Shown: piece after piece, positions 34,881 through 43,352 of the stretch
How positions within the stretch are numbered: position 1 is the first letter of the stretch
Layout of the letters: each line of letters begins with the position of its first letter
Source: Nocardioides sp. WS12
GTDB taxonomy: Bacteria > Actinomycetota > Actinomycetes > Propionibacteriales > Nocardioidaceae
NCBI RefSeq assembly: GCF_014108865.1
Contig: NZ_CP053928.1
Span: 3,968,001 to 4,032,000 of the forward strand
Direction: 5' to 3'
Length of the DNA: 64,000 bases
Position numbers and translations under genes: made by a program
The notes under the pieces: generated by a model
Told to the model about the DNA's origin: nothing
Seen by the model: only the letters and a program-made list of their open reading frames with translations
Database searches by the model: none

Positions 34881-36905
34881 ATGGTCGGACGCATCCCCGT
34901 GATCGACGTCAAGCCGCTGCTGGAGGCCGGTGCCACCGGCAGCCGGCTGGCCGTGAAGGCGAGCGTCGGCGAGCCCTTCCCCGTCAGTGCGACGGTGTTC
35001 CGCGAGGGTCACGACCGGCTCGGCGCCGAGGTCGTGCTCATCGCCCCGGACGGCACCCGTCGCCCACCCGTCGCGATGACGGCACTCCCGGCGACCGATC
35101 GGCACCTGGTCAGCCGGTACGAGGCGTGGGTCGTGGCCGACAGCGTCGGTGCCTGGACCTTCGAGGTGCAGGCCTGGTCGGACCCGATCGCCAGTTGGCA
35201 GCACGCGGCCGGCATCAAGATCCGGGCCGACATCGACACGGAGTTGATGTTCGCCGAAGGGCGACTGCTGCTCGAGCGGGTGGTCGCGGGTCTCGACAAG
35301 CTCGACCAACGAATGCCGAAAGCCGACATTCAGGTGCTCCGCGCCGCGATCAAGGCCACCAGCGACAAGAAGCGCCCAGCCGAGGCCCGGCTCGCGCAGC
35401 TCGAATCACCTGACCTGGTGGGGGTTCTGCGCGCACACCCGCTCCGCGACCTGCTCACCGTCGAGGGCCCGTTCCCCGTCCACGTCGACCGCTCGCGCGC
35501 GCTCTTCGGCAGCTGGTACGAGTTCTTCCCGCGCTCCGAAGGTGCGACCTACGACCCGCAGACCAACACCGTGGTGAGCGGGACCTTCCGGACCGCTTCG
35601 GAGCGGCTGCCGGCCGTCGCGGCCATGGGCTTCGACGTCATCTACCTGCCGCCCATCCATCCGATCGGCGAGGTCAACCGCAAGGGCCCGAACAACGCGG
35701 TGCTCGCCGAGGGCGAACCTCTGCCGGACGACTGGGCGGGGTCGCCCTGGGCCATTGGCAGCGCCGCCGGCGGCCACGACGCCGTCCATCCCGACCTCGG
35801 CACGCTCGCGGACTTCGACGCCTTCGTCGCTGCCGCCGCCGCGCTCGATCTGGAGGTCGCCCTCGACCTCGCCCTGCAGGCCGCCCCCGACCACCCGTGG
35901 GTGGCCGCGCACCCCGAGTGGTTCACCACCCGCGCGGACGGCTCCATCGCCTACGCCGAGAACCCGCCGAAGAAGTACCAGGACATCTACCCGGTCAACT
36001 TCGACGCGCACCCCTACGACGACCCGGACAGCCTCGCCACCGAGGTGCTGCGCGTCGTACGGCACTGGATGGCCCACGGGGTGCGGATCTTCCGTGTCGA
36101 CAACCCGCACACCAAACCGGTCGCGTTCTGGGAGTGGCTGCTGGCCGAGGTACGACGAACCGACCCCGACGTGCTGTTCCTGGCCGAGGCGTTCACCAAG
36201 CCGCCGATGATGCAGACCCTCGGCGCGATCGGCTTCCACCAGTCGTACACCTACTTCACGTGGCGTACCGCGAAGGTCGACATCGAGGACTACCTGCGCG
36301 AGGTGTCCCACGAGTCCGCGCACCGGATGCGGCCGAACTTCTTCGTCAACACCCCCGACATCCTCCACGAGTTCCTGCAGTACGGCGGCCCGGCTGCCTT
36401 CCGGATCCGGGCCGTGCTCGCGGCAATGTCGTCGCCCACGTGGGGCATGTACGCCGGCTACGAACTCGGCGAGCACGTGGCGGTGAAGCCGGGCAGCGAG
36501 GAGTACCTCGACTCGGAGAAGTACCAGATCCGGGTGCGCGAGTGGGGTACGGACGCCACCGGGCTGGCGTCGTACATCACCAGACTGAACGAGATCCGGC
36601 GAGCGCATCCGGCGCTGCAGTTGCTGCGCAACCTGACGGTGCATCCGACGGACGAGGAGCACGTGCTGTGCTTCAGCAAGAGGGCCGGCACGGACACCGT
36701 GATCGTGGTGCTCAACCTCGACCCCCACCAGGTGCGCGAGACGATGGTGCATCTCGACCTGGCCGCCCTCGGGCTGCCGCCCGGCAGTTCGTTCAGCGTG
36801 CACGACGAGATCAGCGGCGCGGACTGGACGTGGGGCGCCGACAACTACGTCCGGCTCGATCCCACCGAGCCGGCACACATCCTGATCGTGAAGGGAAACG
36901 CATGA
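34881..36905 (+). CDS. glgE: Alpha-1,4-glucan:maltose-1-phosphate maltosyltransferase
   Basis: A 674-residue GH13_3 enzyme that elongates alpha-1,4-glucan with maltose from maltose 1-phosphate. The domain N/S start is MVGRIPVIDVKPLLEAGA. FPRSEGATYDPQTN and YLPPIHPIGEVNRKGPNNA are GlgE-specific. The nucleophile is D407 (RIFRVDNPHTKP), the acid/base E436 (FLAEAFTKPPMM), and NTPDILHEFLQYGG supplies the third acidic residue. KYQIRVREW is also diagnostic. Its TGA overlaps the treS ATG in ATGA. The operon order glgE-treS-mak couples trehalose conversion, maltose phosphorylation and polymer growth. Confidence 0.97.
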   Translation: MVGRIPVIDVKPLLEAGATGSRLAVKASVGEPFPVSATVFREGHDRLGAEVVLIAPDGTRRPPVAMTALPATDRHLVSRYEAWVVADSVGAWTFEVQAWSDPIASWQHAAGIKIRADIDTELMFAEGRLLLERVVAGLDKLDQRMPKADIQVLRAAIKATSDKKRPAEARLAQLESPDLVGVLRAHPLRDLLTVEGPFPVHVDRSRALFGSWYEFFPRSEGATYDPQTNTVVSGTFRTASERLPAVAAMGFDVIYLPPIHPIGEVNRKGPNNAVLAEGEPLPDDWAGSPWAIGSAAGGHDAVHPDLGTLADFDAFVAAAAALDLEVALDLALQAAPDHPWVAAHPEWFTTRADGSIAYAENPPKKYQDIYPVNFDAHPYDDPDSLATEVLRVVRHWMAHGVRIFRVDNPHTKPVAFWEWLLAEVRRTDPDVLFLAEAFTKPPMMQTLGAIGFHQSYTYFTWRTAKVDIEDYLREVSHESAHRMRPNFFVNTPDILHEFLQYGGPAAFRIRAVLAAMSSPTWGMYAGYELGEHVAVKPGSEEYLDSEKYQIRVREWGTDATGLASYITRLNEIRRAHPALQLLRNLTVHPTDEEHVLCFSKRAGTDTVIVVLNLDPHQVRETMVHLDLAALGLPPGSSFSVHDEISGADWTWGADNYVRLDPTEPAHILIVKGNA

Positions 36906-38644
36906 CGGAGGTCTCGACGGGCTCGGCCAACAGGCAGGTCGTCCTGAACGACGAGCCGGAGTGGTTCCGGACCGCCGTCTTCTACGAGGTGCTCGTCCGG
37001 TCGTTCCGCGACTCGAACGGCGACGGCACCGGTGACTTCCGCGGGCTGACGGAGAAGCTCGACTACCTCCAGTGGCTCGGCGTGGACTGCCTGTGGGTGC
37101 CTCCGTTCTTCCCCTCGCCGCTGCGCGACGGCGGGTACGACGTCGCCGACTACACCGGCGTACTCCCCGAGATCGGCACGGCCGAGGACTTCCACGCGTT
37201 CCTCGATGCGGCGCACGAGCGCGGGATCCGCGTGATCATCGACTTCGTCATGAACCACACGAGTGACCAGCACCCGTGGTTCCAGGCCTCCCGCTCCGAC
37301 CCCGAAGGCCCCTACGGCGACTTCTACGTGTGGTCGGACACCGACGAGCTCTACCAGGACGCGCGGGTCATCTTCGTCGACACCGAGCCGTCGAACTGGA
37401 CGTGGGACCAGGTCCGCGGCCAGTACTTCTGGCACCGGTTCTTCCACCACCAGCCGGACCTCAACTTCGACAACCCTGCCGTGCACGACGCGATGATCGA
37501 GGCCATGTCGTTCTGGCTCGACATGGGTCTGGACGGCTTCCGGCTCGACGCGGTCCCCTACCTCTACGAGCGCCCGGGCACCAACGGCGAGAACCTCCCC
37601 GAGACCCACGAGTTCCTGCGCAAGGTCCGCAAGTTCGTCGACGACAAGTACCCCGGCCGGGTGCTGCTGTGCGAGGCGAACCAGTGGCCGACCGACGTCG
37701 TGGAGTACTTCGGACCGGAACTGCTCGACAACGGTGAGGTCATCGGGACCGAGTGCCACATGGCGTTCCACTTCCCGGTGATGCCGCGCATCTTCATGGC
37801 CGTGCGACGCGAGTCCCGCTTCCCGATCTCGGAGATCATGGAGCAGACGCCGGCCATTCCGTCGGGCTGCCAGTGGGGCATCTTCCTGCGCAACCACGAC
37901 GAACTCACCCTCGAGATGGTGACCGACGAGGACCGCGACTACATGTGGGGCGAGTACGCCAAGGACCCGCGGATGAAGGCCAACATCGGCATCCGGCGCC
38001 GGCTCGCTCCCCTGCTCGACAACGACACCAACCAGATCGAACTGTTCACCGCCCTGCTGCTGTCGCTGCCCGGCTCCCCCGTCCTGTACTACGGCGACGA
38101 GATCGGGATGGGCGACAACATCTGGCTGGGCGACCGTGACGGCGTGCGTACGCCGATGCAGTGGACACCCGACCGCAACGCCGGTTTCTCCGCCGCGACT
38201 CCCGGCAAACTGCACCTGCCGACGATCCAGGACCCGGTCTACGGCTACCAGAGCGTCAACGTCGAGGCCCAACTGGAGAACCCGTCCTCCTTGCTGCACT
38301 GGACGCGCCGGATGATCCACATCCGCCGCGGCCACGATGCCTTCGGGCTCGGGACGTTCACCGACCTGGGCGGGTCGAACCCGACGGTGCTGTCCTACGT
38401 CCGCGAGCACGTCGCCGCGGACGGCTCGGATGACGTGATCCTCTGTGTGCACAACCTCTCCCGCTTCCCCCAGCCGGTCGAGCTCGACCTGCGTCGCTAC
38501 GAAGGCCGGGTGCCCGTCGAGCTGCTCGGCGGCGTGCCCTTCCCGCGGATCGGAGAACTGCCGTACCTGCTGACGCTGAGCGGACACGGGTTCTACTGGT
38601 TCCGCCTCACCAACCCCGAGACCTCGGGGAGGCCGGTGCTGTGA
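36902..38644 (+). CDS. treS: Trehalose synthase (maltose alpha-D-glucosyltransferase)
   Basis: A 580-residue GH13_16 isomerase that interconverts trehalose and maltose. It begins with EWFRTAVFYEVLVRSFRDSN. The nucleophile is D216 (LDGFRLDAVPYLYE), the acid/base E258 (LLCEANQWP), and FLRNHDELTLEMV holds the third aspartate. GDFYVWSDTDELYQDARVIF is characteristic of TreS. ATG 36902 overlaps the glgE stop; the long upstream continuation of this frame lies inside glgE and is not real. Its stop overlaps the mak start in GTGA. No fused maltokinase domain is present, because mak is a separate gene. Confidence 0.97.
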   Translation: MTEVSTGSANRQVVLNDEPEWFRTAVFYEVLVRSFRDSNGDGTGDFRGLTEKLDYLQWLGVDCLWVPPFFPSPLRDGGYDVADYTGVLPEIGTAEDFHAFLDAAHERGIRVIIDFVMNHTSDQHPWFQASRSDPEGPYGDFYVWSDTDELYQDARVIFVDTEPSNWTWDQVRGQYFWHRFFHHQPDLNFDNPAVHDAMIEAMSFWLDMGLDGFRLDAVPYLYERPGTNGENLPETHEFLRKVRKFVDDKYPGRVLLCEANQWPTDVVEYFGPELLDNGEVIGTECHMAFHFPVMPRIFMAVRRESRFPISEIMEQTPAIPSGCQWGIFLRNHDELTLEMVTDEDRDYMWGEYAKDPRMKANIGIRRRLAPLLDNDTNQIELFTALLLSLPGSPVLYYGDEIGMGDNIWLGDRDGVRTPMQWTPDRNAGFSAATPGKLHLPTIQDPVYGYQSVNVEAQLENPSSLLHWTRRMIHIRRGHDAFGLGTFTDLGGSNPTVLSYVREHVAADGSDDVILCVHNLSRFPQPVELDLRRYEGRVPVELLGGVPFPRIGELPYLLTLSGHGFYWFRLTNPETSGRPVL

Positions 38645-39975
38645 TCGAGCAATTCCTTGCCCAGAGGCGCTGGTTCGGCGGCAAGGGCCGCACGTTCACG
38701 GTGACCGGCGTACGCCAGGTCGGTTCTGTCGGGAGCGAGCCCGAGGTGGTCGTGGCGCTCGTCGAGGTCACCTACGCGGAGGGCGACCGCGATCTCTACC
38801 AGCTGCCGCTCTCGTTGTACGACGCCCCGCAGGACCGGCTCGACCATGCCCTGGTAGGGCGCTGGCCGGAGGGCCTCGAGGGGTCGGAGGAGGGCGCCTT
38901 CGCGTACGACGCCGTCCACGACCGGGCCGCGATGTCCGCCTACCTGCGGGCCTTCGACGGCCCGCACACCGGCCTGGACTTCGTCCGACTCGAGGGCCAC
39001 GACCTCGACCTGGACGCGGTGCCGGCGCTGTTCAGCGGCGAGCAGTCCAACTCGTCCGTGCTGTTCGGCGACGACTCGGTCCTCAAGATCTTCCGCAAGG
39101 TGACACCGGGAGAGAACCCCGACATCACCACCCACCAGGTCCTCACCGAGGCCGGCTCCACGCATGTCGCCGCGCTGTATGGCTGGGTCGAGTCCGACGA
39201 CCTCCACCTCGCGATGCTGCAACAGTTCCTGCGGACCGCGAGCGACGGCTGGGAGCAGGCGCTGGCCAGCGTCCGCGACCTGTTCGCCGAGGGCGACCTG
39301 CACGCCGAGGAGGTGGGCGGCGACTTCGCCAGCGAGGCCAGCCGGCTCGGCGAAGCACTCGCCGAGGTGCACGGCCAGTTGCGCGGGGCGTTCCCGACCA
39401 CGGAGATCGACGCTGCCGAGGTGGCCCGCACGATGTCCCGCCGCCTGGACGAAGCCATCGCGGTCGTCCCCGACCTCGGTGAGTACGCCGACGGGGCACG
39501 GGCCGTGTTCGCCGCCATGGCCGGACTCGGCAATCTCCCCGTGCAGCGCGTGCACGGTGACCTCCACCTCGGCCAGACGCTGCGCACGGTCGCTGGCTGG
39601 AAGCTCGTCGACTTCGAGGGTGAGCCTGCCAAGTCACTCGCCGAGCGGCTGCTCCCCGACTCACCGTGGCGCGACGTCGCCGGGATGACCCGCTCGTTCG
39701 ACTACGCACCCCATGCCGTGGACGCTTCGCTGCCCGACGACGACCCCGACGTGGCCCATCAGCGGGCGATCCGCGCCGAGGAATGGGCCCGCCGCAACCG
39801 CAAGGCCTTCCTGGCGTCGTACTGCGGGGAGGGTGGGCTCAGCGACGCCGACCGCACGGTGCTGACGGCGTACGTCGTCGACAAGGCCGTCTACGAGTGC
39901 GTCTACGAGGCGCGGAACCGCCCGGCTTGGCTGCCGATCCCGCTGGCGGGGGTCGCGCGGTTGGTCGCTGGCTGA
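38641..39975 (+). CDS. mak: Maltokinase (Pep2/Mak)
   Basis: A 444-residue ATP-dependent kinase that makes maltose 1-phosphate for GlgE. The N-terminal cap begins QFLAQRRWFGGKGRTFTV, typical of Mak. The aminoglycoside-kinase-like lobe has VQRVHGDLHLGQTL with catalytic D307, then WKLVDFEGEPAKSLAERLLP, where the D of VDFEGEP binds magnesium. GTG 38641 overlaps the treS TGA. The gene ends in a hairpin it shares with the convergent gene. Confidence 0.96.
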   Translation: MIEQFLAQRRWFGGKGRTFTVTGVRQVGSVGSEPEVVVALVEVTYAEGDRDLYQLPLSLYDAPQDRLDHALVGRWPEGLEGSEEGAFAYDAVHDRAAMSAYLRAFDGPHTGLDFVRLEGHDLDLDAVPALFSGEQSNSSVLFGDDSVLKIFRKVTPGENPDITTHQVLTEAGSTHVAALYGWVESDDLHLAMLQQFLRTASDGWEQALASVRDLFAEGDLHAEEVGGDFASEASRLGEALAEVHGQLRGAFPTTEIDAAEVARTMSRRLDEAIAVVPDLGEYADGARAVFAAMAGLGNLPVQRVHGDLHLGQTLRTVAGWKLVDFEGEPAKSLAERLLPDSPWRDVAGMTRSFDYAPHAVDASLPDDDPDVAHQRAIRAEEWARRNRKAFLASYCGEGGLSDADRTVLTAYVVDKAVYECVYEARNRPAWLPIPLAGVARLVAG

Positions 39976-39990
39976 CCCGTCCGGTCAGCC
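39970..39990. terminator. Bidirectional hairpin containing both stop codons
   Basis: GGCTGACC-CGTCC-GGTCAGCC is a perfect 8-bp stem with a 5-nt loop. The mak TGA (39973-39975) is in the left arm and the complement of the opposing gene's TGA (39985-39987) is in the right arm. It is positioned to end the glgE-treS-mak transcript and the opposing one. Confidence 0.65.
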
Positions 39991-40608
39991 CCGGCCCGTC
40001 CGGAACCCGAGCAGGGTGAGTTCCTCGAGGTCGATGGGGTCGGCAGGAACGATGCCCTCGAAGCAGAACCCGAACAGGTCGACGAGCGCATCCTCACCGA
40101 AGTCGAGCGGATGGAACGGCAGCGGGTAGTCCTCTTCCGCGTGCTCGCCCGCCCAGTACGGCGCCTCGAACGCACGCGGCTCGCCCACGTTCTCGATGAT
40201 GCCGTCGTCGGGCGACAGGCTCACCGACCTCACGAGCTCCCCGTCCGGGCCCCAGATCGCGTAGGCGAACCAGTCGACCACGCTGTGCATCGAGGCAACG
40301 TACGTCGTGCGCCCGGGGAATGCTCCGATGATGGCCGGGTCGATCTCGGAGGGCCGGTCGCGCGCCACCTTCGAGGTGCAGACGATGGCGACGCCGTCAT
40401 AGACAGCGGCGTAGACCTCGTTGTCCGCGGGGTTCGCGTTGTCGAGCAGGTCGCCGTACCCGAGATCGGTCAACGGCACGCCTGGGTGCAGCCTGGCCAC
40501 CAGCGCCTCGGTTGCTTCGTCATCGATGCTCGGCTCCGCGCGCAACAACTGCGGCACCGGGCCATCGGCGTACACGACCATCCAGCACTTGGCTCCCATG
40601 GCAGCCAT
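39985..40608 (-). CDS. Uncharacterised actinobacterial protein (DUF6928-like)
   Basis: A 207-residue soluble protein without signal or membrane segments. It starts GAKCWMVVYADGPVPQLLRA and has VASMHSVVDWFAYAIWGPDG and a conserved-looking end LPFHPLDFGEDALVDLFGFC. I associate this pattern with a family of unknown role that I recall as DUF6928; that assignment is from memory. ATG 40608 follows GGGGTG; ATG 40599 is close. The next gene upstream on the same strand starts 16 nt away. Confidence 0.6.
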   Translation of the reverse strand: MAAMGAKCWMVVYADGPVPQLLRAEPSIDDEATEALVARLHPGVPLTDLGYGDLLDNANPADNEVYAAVYDGVAIVCTSKVARDRPSEIDPAIIGAFPGRTTYVASMHSVVDWFAYAIWGPDGELVRSVSLSPDDGIIENVGEPRAFEAPYWAGEHAEEDYPLPFHPLDFGEDALVDLFGFCFEGIVPADPIDLEELTLLGFRTGRG

Positions 40609-40624
40609 GAAAGCACCCCGGTGG

Positions 40625-41104
40625 TCAGAAAACCGCGCGCACCACGGTGATCAGGCCGATGACCACCAGCGCCAGGAGGACTGCGCCCACCAACCCGGCG
40701 AACAGGCAGGCGGCGAGCTCGCTGTTGTCGCTGGGGTCCACGTCTCTGCGTGGCGGAAGGTCGGGCTCGCGCCCTTCAGCCAGACCCTCGTCCTGCAGCG
40801 CGTACAGGTGGTCGGCGCGGGAGTAGCGCACCGGCGCAGGAATGCTGCGCCACCGAGCGTCACCATCACCGAAGCGCTGACGCCAGGCCGCGATGGCCTC
40901 CTGGGCCACGTCGTCCTCACGGCCCAGGACGAACAGCAGCGCACCGGCCTTCGGCAGATCCCCCATCTGCAGGTGCACCTGGATGAGGAGTTCGAGAACC
41001 TCGTCGTCCTGACGGGTCACGAGCACGCTCGTCAGCCGGTCCCGCGCCTTCCATGCACGGCCGGCTTCGAGGTCGGCGCGGGCGCGGACAAGGGCGTTGG
41101 TCAC
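40625..41104 (-). CDS. Repeat-containing membrane-anchored protein (DUF6584-like)
   Basis: A 159-residue protein with an N-terminal helical repeat region resembling one or two TPR units (ALVRARADLEAGRAWKARDR, then VLELLIQVHLQMGDLPKAGA), a linker with WRSIPAPVRYSRADHLYAL and a C-terminal membrane helix (LFAGLVGAVLLALVVIGLI). I recall similar proteins as DUF6584, with no known function. The start is GTG 41104. It may form a pair with the gene that follows it. Confidence 0.6.
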   Translation of the reverse strand: MTNALVRARADLEAGRAWKARDRLTSVLVTRQDDEVLELLIQVHLQMGDLPKAGALLFVLGREDDVAQEAIAAWRQRFGDGDARWRSIPAPVRYSRADHLYALQDEGLAEGREPDLPPRRDVDPSDNSELAACLFAGLVGAVLLALVVIGLITVVRAVF

Positions 41105-41231
41105 CGGCGGATCGTCGCAGGGGCGGAGGTACCCCCGCCACTCGATTCGGATCCTCTACACCGAGCACTGGTTGCGGAGGAGCGGGTTCGCACCTCGGCA
41201 AGCCCGGCGCGCCAACTGATCAGCCGGCCGG

Positions 41232-41876
41232 TCAACCAGAGAAGCGAACAACCCCGGTCACCACCTGTCGGACCCGAAAGGTGACCGGCCGCGAACGGCG
41301 ATGCCGCCATACCCACCCGATTGCCTGAAGCGGGTGACGAAACTGCCAGTGGCCGTCCCACAGCATGCGCGCCATGAGTTCGAGCTCGGCTTCGGGCATG
41401 TCCAGCCCGTGAGCAAGGCACAGCGCACGGAACCGCCGCTCAACTTCGGGGTAAGGAATCGATCGGGCCTGGATACGAAGCGCGTCCATCCCCGCACTGA
41501 AGGCATGGAACGCGTCCACAAACCGGGTCTCATCGAGGTCCTCACGTTCTTCGATCCGAGCAATCGCACGCTCGTGCTCAGCTCTCGCCGACGCGACGAG
41601 TCCCAGAAGTTCGTCGGTTCGCGCAAACGGCTGCCAGCCGGCCTCTCGTGCCTCGCCCGTGCGCGGTCGGCGGCCCCGATGACGCAGTCTCCCGATGGGT
41701 CCGAGCGAGAGGAACTCGTGCTGCGCCTCGACAAGACTGACCACGTTCGGTCCCCCGCAGGCCCAGGCAGGCGCGCCGTCGTCCTCCCAGCGGCACACTG
41801 CGCACACCTCGTACGACCCCGGCTCGTCAAGAAGCGTGCGGAAGCCACAGCACGGACAGATCGACAAGGACGACAT
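41232..41876 (-). CDS. CPCC-type cysteine-rich protein
   Basis: A 214-residue protein whose first 30 residues carry a CPCC zinc-ribbon-like module: ICPCCGFRTL followed by YEVCAVCRWEDD, giving two CxxC pairs. The rest is mostly helical (LLGLVASARAEHERAIARIE, then FVDAFHAFSAGMDAL). CPCC domains occur in many uncharacterised bacterial proteins and are thought to bind zinc. ATG 41876 starts just before the cysteines; frames further up reach 41984 but look non-coding. The 127 nt between this gene and the DUF6584-like gene show nothing further. Confidence 0.65.
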   Translation of the reverse strand: MSSLSICPCCGFRTLLDEPGSYEVCAVCRWEDDGAPAWACGGPNVVSLVEAQHEFLSLGPIGRLRHRGRRPRTGEAREAGWQPFARTDELLGLVASARAEHERAIARIEEREDLDETRFVDAFHAFSAGMDALRIQARSIPYPEVERRFRALCLAHGLDMPEAELELMARMLWDGHWQFRHPLQAIGWVWRHRRSRPVTFRVRQVVTGVVRFSG

Positions 41877-41980
41877 CTGGCGATCATGGCGCGTTCCGGT
41901 GCTCAGCGGCATTCCCATTCGCCCATCGCCGCGGCTCTCGCCTCGTCGCCCTCGCCCGTGGTGAGAACAATTCGAGGGTG

Positions 41981-42016
41981 ACAAACCCCAACTCGACGGT
42001 CACAAACCCCAACTCG
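41981..42016 (-). repeat. Two-unit 21-nt tandem repeat after the MFS gene
   Basis: ACAAACCCCAACTCG occurs at 41981-41995 and again at 42002-42016, exactly 21 nt apart. On the minus strand the core is CGAGTTGGGGTTTGT and begins 3 nt after the stop of the MFS gene. The identical 15-mer recurs at 50741 and 50762. Confidence 0.85.
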
Positions 42017-42018
42017 CG

Positions 42019-43281
42019 CTACAGGAGCTCGATCGGCTCCCGATCGACGGCGTGCCCCTGCACCGCGCAGTCGCGGTCCTCGAGGGCGCAGTGCCAGGCC
42101 CACAGCAGTTGGCCGCCACCGACCCCGACAAGGGCTGCGGTCGCGAAGCCGATGGCGGAGGTGCCGACGAACGGGGTGACAGCAACGGCGGTGATGGCGT
42201 TGAGCACCAGCGCGAAGAACGACGACAGGGACACGACGGCGCCGAGGCGTGCGGGGAACAGGTCGAGCAGCATCAGCTGCATCGTCGGGTAGGTCAGGCC
42301 GTTGCCCAGGGCGATCAGGCTGACGCCGATGACGGCCCAGGGCAGGTCAGCCGCGACAGGCGACGCCGCGATCAGGACGCCCACCACACCGCCGATGAAC
42401 GAGATCGTGCAGCCGATGGAGATGAGGCGGCGCGCCGTGATCCGGCCGGCCGCGCGACCGCAGAGCCACGAGCCGAGCATCATCGCGCCGATCATCGGGA
42501 CGAACAGCTTCCAGAAGTCGAGCTCGCCCTCACCGAGGACGTCGACGACGAAGATCGCCGCACCACCGATGTAGAGGAACTGGGCGCCGAAGATCAGCGA
42601 CGTCGCCCACGCGAGCCGGTGGAATGCCGGCTCCTTCGCGACGGCCGCAAGACTGCGCAGGACCGCGCCGACGCGCAGTTCGACCCGGCGCTCGCGCGGC
42701 AGGGTCTCGGGCAGCAGCACCAGCACAGCGAGGATCAGGGCCACGCCGAGAGCCGCCTGGAAGACGAAGACCAGCGGCCACTCGCCCAGCTGCAGGACCA
42801 GTCCGCCGATGATCGGGCCGATCGCCGGTGCGATGCCGAAGATGACGGCCACCCGGCTCATCAACCGCTGCGCGGTGGCACCCTCGAACAGGTCGCGAAT
42901 CACCGTACGGCTGACGATGGTGGCGCCGCCGGCGCTCAGGCCCTGGAACGCGCGGCACACCAGGAGCCACGAGAGGCTCGGCGCGAAGGCGCAGCCGATC
43001 GACGCGGCGACGTACACGACGAGGGAGACGACCATGACCGGTCGCCGGCCGACGGCATCCGAGATCGGACCGTGGAGCACGCTCATCGCCGCGAACGAAG
43101 CGAGGTAGACCGTCACCACGAGCTGCAGCGCGCCGGATCCCACGCCGAAGTCGTCGCGCATCTCCGGGAACGCCGGAAACGGGGTGTCGATGCTGAACGG
43201 CCCGATCATCGAGAGGCAGGCCAGCACGATCGGCACGACGACCAGCAGCCGGGCGGACGTGGCTTCTCGGGTCGCGGTCAC
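42019..43281 (-). CDS. Bcr/CflA-type MFS drug efflux transporter
   Basis: A 420-residue, 12-helix major-facilitator protein. The first helices read CLSMIGPFSIDTPFPAFPEM, the family's D-x-x-x-P start. MSVLHGPISDAVGRRPVMVV is the loop 2-3 motif A, and CRAFQGLSAGGATIVSRTVI and the region AVIFGIAPAIGPIIGGL match motif C of Bcr/CflA drug:proton antiporters. The drug range is unknown. It is divergent from galA; the 71-nt gap shows nothing obvious. Its 3' side abuts the 21-nt repeats. Confidence 0.88.
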   Translation of the reverse strand: MTATREATSARLLVVVPIVLACLSMIGPFSIDTPFPAFPEMRDDFGVGSGALQLVVTVYLASFAAMSVLHGPISDAVGRRPVMVVSLVVYVAASIGCAFAPSLSWLLVCRAFQGLSAGGATIVSRTVIRDLFEGATAQRLMSRVAVIFGIAPAIGPIIGGLVLQLGEWPLVFVFQAALGVALILAVLVLLPETLPRERRVELRVGAVLRSLAAVAKEPAFHRLAWATSLIFGAQFLYIGGAAIFVVDVLGEGELDFWKLFVPMIGAMMLGSWLCGRAAGRITARRLISIGCTISFIGGVVGVLIAASPVAADLPWAVIGVSLIALGNGLTYPTMQLMLLDLFPARLGAVVSLSSFFALVLNAITAVAVTPFVGTSAIGFATAALVGVGGGQLLWAWHCALEDRDCAVQGHAVDREPIELL

Positions 43282-43352
43282 CCCCGCATCACATCACTCC
43301 TGCCGCCGCGAGCGTCAGTCGGCCAAGGGACTCGAGCCCTAGGGTGATCGCC

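Noticed and set aside
35897..36901. N-terminal extension of TreS reaching back to 35897
   Set aside because: This part lies entirely inside glgE in another frame; TreS similarity begins at ATG 36902, which overlaps the glgE stop in ATGA.
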